Below, one piece after another: positions 7,782 to 14,069 of a stretch of DNA of 23,653 nucleotides. The translations under genes and the position numbers were made by a program. How positions within the stretch are numbered: position 1 is the stretch's first letter; each line of letters starts with the position of its first letter. Under the pieces are notes generated by a model. The model searched no databases. It was not told where the DNA came from and saw only the letters and a list, made by a program, of their open reading frames with translations. Source of the stretch: Candidatus Roizmanbacteria bacterium (GTDB lineage: Bacteria; Patescibacteriota; Microgenomatia; GCA-001788215; 2-01-FULL-40-14); assembly GCA_016203755.1 (NCBI GenBank), contig JACQMD010000141.1, positions 1 to 23,653 of the forward strand, written 5' to 3'.

Positions 7782-8951
7782 TTAGAGTGAGAGGTTTGGC
7801 TGTCGGTCAAGCCCGTCAATGTTTTCCACAAACTCTCCTCGCTGTACCTTAAAATACGCAGCAACACCAATCATAGCCGCGTTGTCGGTAAAAAGTTTTT
7901 TGGAATAGGGGAGGTAAACGGGTATTTTATATTTCCTCATCGCCTTTCGAATATCTCTTCTAATCGTCAGATTGGAAATAACACCGCCGCCGAGTAAAAT
8001 TCCTTTTGGTTTATATTGCTCTACCGCTATAATAAGTTTATCTGTCAAAGAACTACTGACAACCCGTTGAAAAGACGCTGCAAGATCACAAATGGTTTTC
8101 TTGTCATATTTCTCCTGACGTTTAAGGTCTCGAGTAAGATAGAGCAATGCAGTTTTTATTCCTGAATAGCTAAAATTCAAATCTTTTCGCTGGCGCATGG
8201 GAACGGGAAGATCGTATGTGTATGAGTCTCCTGACTTTGCCAATAGCTCAATGATTGGTCCGCCTGGATATCCAATCTCAAGCATTCTGCCAACCTTGTC
8301 AAACGCTTCGCCTGCAGCATCATCGAGTGTTTCACCTAAAAGTATATAACCGCCTATATTGTCAACTAAAACCAGCTCTGTGTGATTGCCGGACACCAGT
8401 AATCCAAGAAGTGGAAACGGTGTAGTTGCAACCCTTGTGGTTGTTGTTGTTTCTGTAGTCGCGCGCCCTTGGCGCGCCTGAGAAAACAGTTCTGAAATAG
8501 TTGATCCTTTTCCAGCAGCATTCCTCGCAAACGGCGACAGCAAATGTCCCTCCATGTGATTGACTGCAATAAGAGGCTTGTTGTATTTCTTTGCCAACTC
8601 CTTCGCTTTTGCAATCCCCACCTCAAGCGCCGGCGCCAACCCCGGCCCAATTGTTACCGCAATCACATTAATTTGATTTAGTAAATTTTTGATATTTGAT
8701 TTATATTTTTGATATTTGATTTTTGATATTTGATATTTTGCCGCTCGCTTAAGAGCCTCTGCAATAACGGCATCGATTCGTTCACGGTGAGCTCTTTGAG
8801 CTAAGATCGGCACCACCCCTCCCCATTTTTTATGGAGTTCAACTTGTGAAGATATCACGTTGCTTATCACCCGGTTATCAACAGTTACTGCCACTGCCGT
8901 CTCGTCGCAGGACGTATCGATTGCCAGAATAGTGTAGTTTTTTGATCTCAT
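7782..8951 (-). CDS. tsaD: tRNA N6-adenosine threonylcarbamoyltransferase TsaD
   Basis: 389 aa, longer than the usual ~330-340. TsaD transfers threonylcarbamoyl from TC-AMP to A37 of ANN-decoding tRNAs. Visible motifs: LAIDTSCDETAVAV (9-22), VVPILAQRAH (46-55), TIGPGL (100-105), metal ligands in NHMEGH (H132, H136), GETLDDAAGEAFDKVGR (206-222), GGGVISN (321-327) and TDNAAM with the metal-ligand Asp (D356). Two insertions explain the length: an A-rich repeat-coded one (about 72-92) and a Thr-rich one with a GC palindrome (about 145-177). The usual VSGGHT reads VSGNHT (G to N at 189). A -10 box ends 8 nt from the ATG, so the mRNA is probably leaderless. Confidence 0.95.
   Translation of the reverse strand: MRSKNYTILAIDTSCDETAVAVTVDNRVISNVISSQVELHKKWGGVVPILAQRAHRERIDAVIAEALKRAAKYQISKIKYQKYKSNIKNLLNQINVIAVTIGPGLAPALEVGIAKAKELAKKYNKPLIAVNHMEGHLLSPFARNAAGKGSTISELFSQARQGRATTETTTTTRVATTPFPLLGLLVSGNHTELVLVDNIGGYILLGETLDDAAGEAFDKVGRMLEIGYPGGPIIELLAKSGDSYTYDLPVPMRQRKDLNFSYSGIKTALLYLTRDLKRQEKYDKKTICDLAASFQRVVSSSLTDKLIIAVEQYKPKGILLGGGVISNLTIRRDIRKAMRKYKIPVYLPYSKKLFTDNAAMIGVAAYFKVQRGEFVENIDGLDRQPNLSL
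8461..8477 (+). repeat. GC-rich palindrome inside tsaD
   Basis: GCGCGCC-CTT-GGCGCGC, a perfect 7-bp inverted repeat with a 3-nt loop. It lies within the second, non-conserved insertion of TsaD (coding for QARQGRA) in otherwise AT-leaning sequence. Confidence 0.7.
8691..8737 (-). repeat. A-rich repeat inserted in tsaD (copy 1)
   Basis: On the minus strand the element begins AATATCAAATATCAAAAATC and runs 47 nt. It matches 23079-23125 in polA at 44 of 47 positions by my count. It codes for the Lys/Tyr/Gln/Ser-rich loop KYQISKIKYQKYKSNIK, absent from standard TsaD. The first base is at codon position 2. Confidence 0.85.
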
Positions 8952-8959
8952 ATTCGTGT

Positions 8960-8965
8960 ATTATA
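8960..8965 (-). promoter_or_regulatory. -10 box of tsaD
   Basis: Perfect TATAAT (minus strand), 8 nt upstream of ATG 8951; the -35 is poor. Predicted leaderless start. Confidence 0.55.
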
Positions 8966-8977
8966 TAATGAAGGTAG

Positions 8978-8983
8978 TATAAA
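8978..8983 (+). promoter_or_regulatory. -10 box of the small protein-HIT operon
   Basis: TATAAA, 9 nt upstream of ATG 8993. It lies 12 nt from the divergent tsaD -10, so the two promoters must share DNA. The -35 is weak. Confidence 0.45.
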
Positions 8984-8992
8984 AGGCGTTTT

Positions 8993-9238
8993 ATGAGCTT
9001 TAATGTATTGACCACTGACATTTCGGGAAATAAATACTTTCGTATTTTCCTTATTGTGGTGATCGGAATATGGCTCATTGCATACCTTATGCAATACAAT
9101 TCCATTGAAAGCAAATGTGAACGTCGTATAGATAAGACATCGGCATACTTTTCGCCAATTAACAAACTTCATGAAGAAGCTTTGAGAGTAGCAAAACGCC
9201 AATTAGTTGAAAAGTGTATTGAGGAATCAAAACAATGA
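8993..9238 (+). CDS. Small single-pass membrane protein
   Basis: 81 aa. One strong membrane helix at about 16-35 (YFRIFLIVVIGIWLIAYLM), followed by a charged, helical tail (36-81). No family recognised. The stop overlaps the start of the first HIT gene in an ATGA arrangement (9235-9238), which points to translational coupling and a shared operon. It has its own -10 box with a near-leaderless start. Confidence 0.7.
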   Translation: MSFNVLTTDISGNKYFRIFLIVVIGIWLIAYLMQYNSIESKCERRIDKTSAYFSPINKLHEEALRVAKRQLVEKCIEESKQ

Positions 9239-9624
9239 CAGATTGTATCTTTTGTAAAATTATTGCTGGAGAATTGCCATCCTACAAAATTTACGAGGAT
9301 GATCTTTTCTTTGGCTTCCTGGATATTTACCCGCGCGTGAAGGGACATACGTTACTGATTCCCAAAACACATTACCGGTGGGTGTATGATGTGCCGGAGT
9401 TTGGAAGGTTGTGGGAAACGGCAAAAACTATTACGAATGCCCTGCAAATCGTTATGAAACCAGAGTTTATCGTGTATGTGTCTTATGGTATGCATGTACC
9501 CCATGCACACATCCATATTATGCCAAGAAATAAAGACGAAACAGCGCAAGTCCCCAATCGTAAGAAATTTCCAAAAGAAGAGATGGAAGCAATTGCAAAA
9601 AGCATACGCGATAATTTAAAATAA
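9235..9624 (+). CDS. HIT-family nucleotide hydrolase/transferase (copy 1)
   Basis: 129 aa. The N-terminal CIFCKI with E.P..K.YED and the region KGHTLLIPKTHY are typical HIT features. The active-site triad HAHIH is at 90-94 (H90, H92 nucleophile, H94), followed by IMPR. Family members hydrolyse or transfer nucleoside monophosphates from substrates such as AMP-lysine, ADP-sulfate or Ap4A; the substrate here is not predictable. ATGA overlap with the upstream membrane protein and 9 bp to a second, related HIT gene. Confidence 0.92.
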   Translation: MTDCIFCKIIAGELPSYKIYEDDLFFGFLDIYPRVKGHTLLIPKTHYRWVYDVPEFGRLWETAKTITNALQIVMKPEFIVYVSYGMHVPHAHIHIMPRNKDETAQVPNRKKFPKEEMEAIAKSIRDNLK

Positions 9625-9633
9625 GAAAGAACT

Positions 9634-10041
9634 ATGAATAAAAACGACTGTATTTTTTGTAAAATTGTTTTGGGTGATATCCCCTCATATAAAGTTTATG
9701 AGGATAACGAATTCCTGGGTTTTCTGGATATCCGTCCATTGAATCCTGGCAATAGTCTGTTAATTTCCATAAAACACTATCGCTGGGTATACGATGTGCC
9801 AAATTTTGGTGATTACTGGAACGCGGCTAAAAAAATTGCACTGGCAACACAAAAAGTTGTCGGTTCACATTCGATAAATTTTCTGACCCTTGGTTATGAA
9901 GTACCCCATGCACATATCCGCATTATTCCCCGTTTTGACAATGACGGCCACACCGATGGGATTCGGTTAAGTGCGGTGAAAGAAATAGCAAAAGAGGAGA
10001 TGGAAGAGGTAGCGGAGAAGATAAGAAAGGCTATAGACTAA
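9634..10041 (+). CDS. HIT-family protein (copy 2, altered triad)
   Basis: 135 aa, clearly a paralogue of the preceding gene: CIFCKI at the N-terminus, the shared block HYRWVYDVP and the PHAH active site. The third His of the HxHxH triad is replaced by Arg (H92-A-H94-I-R96), and the usual GH before the substrate strand is GN (GNSLLIS). The nucleophile (H94) is kept, so it may still act but with changed chemistry or specificity. Tandem duplication within one operon. Its stop is 6 bp from the stop of the convergent reductase gene. Confidence 0.9.
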   Translation: MNKNDCIFCKIVLGDIPSYKVYEDNEFLGFLDIRPLNPGNSLLISIKHYRWVYDVPNFGDYWNAAKKIALATQKVVGSHSINFLTLGYEVPHAHIRIIPRFDNDGHTDGIRLSAVKEIAKEEMEEVAEKIRKAID

Positions 10042-10047
10042 TAATTG

Positions 10048-10968
10048 CTACCGTTCAATTCCCCGCCGTTGTCCTTCCGGCAATTTTCCCGCTTTGATCA
10101 TTTCATGACGCATGATCTTAAGCGCTTTTTGAAATGGAGTAAATTGGATACCCAACGATGCAGCTAAAGATGTGTCGAGTGTTACGTGGTCGGGACGAAT
10201 TGAGCTGGTGTCGAGACCTGCATTTTCTATCTTGATTTCTCTCCCATATAGTGACGCAATCCCTTCTACCAATTGTCCCATCGTCATCCGCTCCGGACCG
10301 CCAAGATGTACAACGCCATTCTTGCCAGTTTCCTGGAGACTCTCAATTACATGGGCAACGTCGTTGACAAACAGCGGCTGCCGTTCTTGAGTCGGATAAA
10401 CAGTAATCTCTTGTCCTTCCCGAATAGCTCTCATAAGACCGGGTTCTTTCAATGGGTTAAATCCATACAAACGGTCAAAACGGAGTATGTTCCACGTGCC
10501 TCTTCCGTCTAAAACATAAGGAATGACTCGTTCTGCAAGCCGTTTCGTTTCACCATAGACTGTTCTGGGGTCGGGTATACGCGCCTCCGGATAATTTCCT
10601 ACCGGTCCATCATGAACGTAGCCGGTTGATATTTTAATCAAATGTGCGCCTGTTGCCCGTGCAGCCAACGCAACATTTCTTGTACCATCGACATTTATTC
10701 GATATGCATCATATTCGTGTTTTTCGCACCAGTTCACATCAATTGCTGCTGCAGTATGAATAATCATATCCGGCATCTCACCAAGTATCGTCATCATCGT
10801 CTCATCATGGTCGGTAATATCCATCTGCAGCAATTCCTCATGAGGATTTTGAAGATAGGTACCAATGACTTCGCGTTGAGGAGTTTGAGTATTTTCCTGG
10901 ATTTTTGATAAATCCTGAATGAGTCTCGATCCCAAGAAGCCGGATCCGCCGGTAATCAGTATTTTCAT
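10048..10968 (-). CDS. RmlD-like NAD(P)-dependent sugar-nucleotide reductase/epimerase
   Basis: 306 aa extended SDR. The Rossmann Gly motif TGGSGFLGS is at 6-14. HTAAAIDVNWCE (71-82) and STGYVHDG (114-121) follow the RmlD pattern (ST.YV.DG). Catalytic YGETK is at 138-142, and RFDRLYG comes after. Best guess is a dTDP-4-dehydrorhamnose reductase-like enzyme of surface sugar synthesis, but other rml genes are not nearby, so the substrate is open. The ATG overlaps the stop of tsaC-tsaE (ATGA at 10965-10968), so it is translationally coupled downstream of it. Confidence 0.85.
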   Translation of the reverse strand: MKILITGGSGFLGSRLIQDLSKIQENTQTPQREVIGTYLQNPHEELLQMDITDHDETMMTILGEMPDMIIHTAAAIDVNWCEKHEYDAYRINVDGTRNVALAARATGAHLIKISTGYVHDGPVGNYPEARIPDPRTVYGETKRLAERVIPYVLDGRGTWNILRFDRLYGFNPLKEPGLMRAIREGQEITVYPTQERQPLFVNDVAHVIESLQETGKNGVVHLGGPERMTMGQLVEGIASLYGREIKIENAGLDTSSIRPDHVTLDTSLAASLGIQFTPFQKALKIMRHEMIKAGKLPEGQRRGIER

Positions 10969-12107
10969 GAAGCTATTATACTAATTTGTCGCAAATTGGC
11001 GGGCTCTTTTTGCTCAAACTGTACCCACACAGGAAAGATATTTTTTTTGTGAAGGATATTGTTTTCAAGGAGCGATTTCACCTTCTCAAGCCATTCAACC
11101 ACAATGACATTTCCGGATACCAGCATCTTTTCAAAACCTAAATCCAACAGTTCATTTTCCTCTCTCATCCGCCACGTATCGATATGGTACAAGTATTTGG
11201 TATTTTGTATATTGTATTTTGCATTTTTAAGTTTTGAGTTTTGACTTTTGAGTTTAAAATTGTATTCTTTCACCAGCACAAACGTTGGAGACGTAATTAT
11301 TTCTTTAATTCCAAGCGCCCGTGCCACTCCCTTTGCAAACTGCGTCTTCCCCGCTCCCAGATCGCCTTGGAGAGCAAAGACGATGCATCGATTTTGTAGT
11401 TTTGGAAGCAGTTGTTTCATAAGATCTTTGCCAATTTGTTGTGTTTCGTTTTCAGAATGAGACACATAGGTCTTATGTGACGTATGAGTAAAACTTTTTA
11501 AAGATATACTACCTTCACGCACTATTCTTTCATCGTTAAGTCTTGTATCAACAACAGTGCTTGGCGGATTGTGCGGAAGTTCTCCGGCGTCGATGATACA
11601 ATCAATCAGTCGTTTTTTCTTCTCTATGGTGTAGTCAAGAACATCGGGAATTGTGTACGGAGTTTTCCGTCCGGAAACATTGGCAGATGTTGCGGTAATT
11701 GGTTTGCCAAATTGTTTAATGAGTTCAAGAATAAATAGATAATCCGGAATACGGACGCCCAAACTTCCATCTTCTGCTTCGAGTCCTTTTGCTACCGTAT
11801 GTTTGGAATTGGAAATCACCGTGAGTGGTCCGGGAAGAAAATTCTTATACAAATTTTTTGCCGTTTTATTCAACTCTACATACTGTTCGGCCATTTCTTT
11901 ATCTGAAACTGCAATTGAGATCGCCTTTCCTTCCGGGCGTTCTTTGTACAGCAGGAGTTTCTCAACAGCTTTCGGGTTGGTGGCATCCACTCCTACTCCA
12001 TAGCAGGTTTCGGTGGGATAGATGATGAGACCACCATTGTTCAAAACAGCAATAGCTTCTTGAAGGATGTTTTGTTTGTTATTGTCCGTTGTGCGAAGGA
12101 TTTGCAT
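10965..12107 (-). CDS. tsaC-tsaE: TsaC-TsaE fusion for tRNA t6A synthesis
   Basis: 380 aa. Residues about 1-195 are a TsaC/YrdC (Sua5-type) domain making threonylcarbamoyl-AMP: NGGLIIYPTETCYGVG, KERPEGKA, FLPGPLT, GVRIPD and TSANVSG. Residues about 215-380 are TsaE, the P-loop ATPase that assists TsaD: Walker A GDLGAGKT (248-255), SPTFVLVKEY, LYHIDTWR and VVEWLEK. TsaE carries an A-rich in-frame insertion after KEYNF. ATG 12107 is preferred over a GTG at 12140, because MQILRTTD... aligns with normal TsaC starts. It overlaps the upstream 116-aa gene by 29 bp and the reductase gene by 4 bp. Confidence 0.9.
   Translation of the reverse strand: MQILRTTDNNKQNILQEAIAVLNNGGLIIYPTETCYGVGVDATNPKAVEKLLLYKERPEGKAISIAVSDKEMAEQYVELNKTAKNLYKNFLPGPLTVISNSKHTVAKGLEAEDGSLGVRIPDYLFILELIKQFGKPITATSANVSGRKTPYTIPDVLDYTIEKKKRLIDCIIDAGELPHNPPSTVVDTRLNDERIVREGSISLKSFTHTSHKTYVSHSENETQQIGKDLMKQLLPKLQNRCIVFALQGDLGAGKTQFAKGVARALGIKEIITSPTFVLVKEYNFKLKSQNSKLKNAKYNIQNTKYLYHIDTWRMREENELLDLGFEKMLVSGNVIVVEWLEKVKSLLENNILHKKNIFPVWVQFEQKEPANLRQISIIAS
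11193..11261 (-). repeat. A-rich in-frame insertion in the TsaE domain
   Basis: Minus strand: a run of CAAAA-type units (AAACTCAAAAGTCAAAACTC, then AATACAATATACAAAATACC) codes for an Asn/Lys/Gln/Tyr-rich stretch between KEY and LYHIDTWR. In ordinary TsaE only a few residues join these strands. Similar in style to the tsaD/polA repeat but not the same sequence. Confidence 0.65.
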
Positions 12108-12429
12108 TGCCGTTCTTTTTGAGTTGCTTGGCTGTTTCACCGTAATGAAATATTTGTATATATTGGAGAGTTATTGCTCCTTCAGCATAATAATTAACAT
12201 ATGCTTCAATTTCTTCACGTGAAATGGGTACCCCTTTTTTAGTGTAATAGGCAAATAAAGCCGTTGTTACATTTTCTGCGGTAAGCACAAACGATTCGTC
12301 AAACAAATGACCATACATTATCATGCCGAGTGTTACTTCTTCTCCGTCATTCTCCGCCGATGAGGAGGTTATACCTACTTGAGTTTCGACAGGTTGGGAT
12401 GAGTGAGGAAATTCTGTTAAACTACTCAT
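12079..12429 (-). CDS. Small hypothetical protein upstream of tsaC-tsaE
   Basis: 116 aa. The N-terminal ~35 residues are Ser/Glu-rich and probably disordered. A compact helical part follows (about 36-100) with LTAENVTTALFAYYTKKGVPISREEIEAYVNYY. No membrane segment and no recognised family. Its 3' end overlaps the start of tsaC-tsaE, so the two are probably co-expressed. A promoter with TTGAAT-N16-TATTAT (extended TGG) lies upstream. Confidence 0.55.
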   Translation of the reverse strand: MSSLTEFPHSSQPVETQVGITSSSAENDGEEVTLGMIMYGHLFDESFVLTAENVTTALFAYYTKKGVPISREEIEAYVNYYAEGAITLQYIQIFHYGETAKQLKKNGNANPSHNGQ

Positions 12430-12448
12430 AGCAACACTTCAAAAACTT

Positions 12449-12476
12449 ATAATACCACAATCTTGTCACTATTCAA
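12449..12476 (-). promoter_or_regulatory. Putative promoter of the 116-aa gene / tsaC-tsaE / reductase operon
   Basis: TTGAAT (12471-12476), 16-nt spacer, TATTAT (12449-12454) with an upstream TG. The -10 ends 19 nt before ATG 12429. The surrounding 137-bp gap (12430-12566) holds no other feature I can support. Confidence 0.45.
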
Positions 12477-12566
12477 CTTCCTTGGAGCTTATTCCTTACG
12501 CATCTGGTAACGAATTTGTTCTATCCTCAGGCATACGGTAATTATAGTACGACGTGCCAATGACTG

Positions 12567-14000
12567 TTATTCGACTATTGTATAATCACCCTCGAGGGTG
12601 GTTTCCAGTCCGTATTTCTCTTTTTCCTGTGGAGAATAGACATTATTTGTTGCAAGTACCTTACCAATGCGCACAAGACTATCATAGATTTCTCTGACAA
12701 TACGCTCATTCTCCGAAGTCTTTTTTCGTGTCATGCCGTAAAAATCAAAACTGAAGCCCGTAAACCGTTCGTCTCCACAGAACGCTGCATCTAGTGCTGT
12801 TGCCGTTTCCGGACCGGCTCCTCGTGGCGGCGTAGCCTCATCCTGTGTGCTATCAAATTCTTCGTATAAGGTATGTAACTGCTCTATCACGGTTGCCTGT
12901 TCTACGAGGACCGCTCCTGCCCGATCGGCGATAATTGTTCTAAACTGAGTCTTTACTGGTGCCTCTACGTCGTCAATTTCGCCCAAGATTATAACGTCTT
13001 CTCTGGTACCAGGGAGAAAGAAGAGTATATTTGAATATACGTTTGCTGCACGGCTTACATCTATACCTTTCTCTTTTGCATGTATTTCTAAAGCGTGCAG
13101 ATAACTGGGATGGGAAAGGACATCTAACGGTAATGCAGAATGTGGTACATCAGTAGTTACAAACTGGCCATTTCTATTGTGTGTTCGAAAAAAGCTGGGA
13201 GAGAGATATATGTACGCATCGCATGTATTGAAATGCTGTACTTGAAGTCTTGTTAGTCTTCCCACAAGAGGATCACGGCGTATTCTTCTAACATCCTCAA
13301 CAAACAAGGGAAGTTCTAACTTGTTGGGTACGGGTTTGCCGTAACTCAGTTCACCCGAAGCTGAGACAGTCGGTAGTTGTGCTGTTATGAGTTCTGCCAT
13401 CGCCTGATCCGGTTCAATCGGTTGTGTCTGCATGGGTGCACGATCCCGTCTCCAGTGAGCGAAATTGTTTCTTCCTCGAGGACCAAACTCATACTCTCGA
13501 ACGTCATTCGTCCCGTCTGAGTAGTTCGTTTGGAACTGAATCTTCAAACATGGTGCTCCGAGACTCTGTATGTCTCCCATCTTCCACGCTCTTGTTGCTT
13601 CCGGTACTCTTCTTACGTCCACCGGTCCTTCGGCTTCAATAACAAGAGAAGTGATAGCATCTTCCGTCTGACCAAGCTCAATTTCAGTTCGACTGCGGAA
13701 CTGCTCATAGATTGAAGCTCCGGTACCAGCACTATTTCTCACAAAGTTTTTGGTGACTGCAGTGGTTCCGGTATAGGCAAGTAGCGAGAGTAGATTTTGA
13801 TACGTTTGTATTTCGGGCTCCATCGTTGCGGTGGCCAATGCTACTCCTGCCACAGTGAGCGCGCCATCTACAAGGTTTACCGCAGCAGCAGGATTTTCAC
13901 GAATAAACCCATCATCAATTCCCGTTAACTCTTTCCTTTGGGAACTGGATTGTTCTTCCAGAGGTTTCTGCGGTGATGTTGGTGTCAACCCTTCGGTCAT
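12567..14000 (-). CDS. Hypothetical protein beside the deaminase
   Basis: 477 aa from ATG 14000, chosen over an in-frame TTG at 14012 because GGAGAT lies at 14005-14010 (4 nt from the ATG). After a polar N-terminus (about 1-40) there is a moderately hydrophobic stretch (about 41-62, Ala/Val-rich) and a weaker one near 70-85. These could be membrane-associated helices. The rest is soluble, with a Cys-containing segment near GAPCLKIQFQ and a C-terminal block around FCGDERFTGFSFDFYG. I recognise no family. It is downstream of, and similar in size to, the deaminase-like gene (69 bp apart), suggesting a functional pair, but it has its own -10. Confidence 0.6.
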   Translation of the reverse strand: MTEGLTPTSPQKPLEEQSSSQRKELTGIDDGFIRENPAAAVNLVDGALTVAGVALATATMEPEIQTYQNLLSLLAYTGTTAVTKNFVRNSAGTGASIYEQFRSRTEIELGQTEDAITSLVIEAEGPVDVRRVPEATRAWKMGDIQSLGAPCLKIQFQTNYSDGTNDVREYEFGPRGRNNFAHWRRDRAPMQTQPIEPDQAMAELITAQLPTVSASGELSYGKPVPNKLELPLFVEDVRRIRRDPLVGRLTRLQVQHFNTCDAYIYLSPSFFRTHNRNGQFVTTDVPHSALPLDVLSHPSYLHALEIHAKEKGIDVSRAANVYSNILFFLPGTREDVIILGEIDDVEAPVKTQFRTIIADRAGAVLVEQATVIEQLHTLYEEFDSTQDEATPPRGAGPETATALDAAFCGDERFTGFSFDFYGMTRKKTSENERIVREIYDSLVRIGKVLATNNVYSPQEKEKYGLETTLEGDYTIVE

Positions 14001-14021
14001 GATTATCTCCAAACGAATTTT

Positions 14022-14030
14022 GAGATTATA
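14022..14030 (-). promoter_or_regulatory. Extended -10 promoter of the 477-aa gene
   Basis: Extended -10 TGA-TATAAT on the minus strand: TATAAT at 14025-14030 with the TG just upstream (14032-14033). The predicted start leaves a leader of about 17 nt that includes the GGAGAT ribosome binding site. Confidence 0.55.
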
Positions 14031-14069
14031 TCATACCTTATCATTTCTGATCATTTCGATAGCTATTTT

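Noticed and set aside
11193..11261. A third copy of the tsaD/polA 47-nt element
   Set aside because: Composition is alike but I could not align it over more than short CAAA/ATAC words.
12107..12140. GTG 12140 as the tsaC-tsaE start
   Set aside because: The extra 11 residues have no TsaC similarity and ATG 12107 gives the usual N-terminus.
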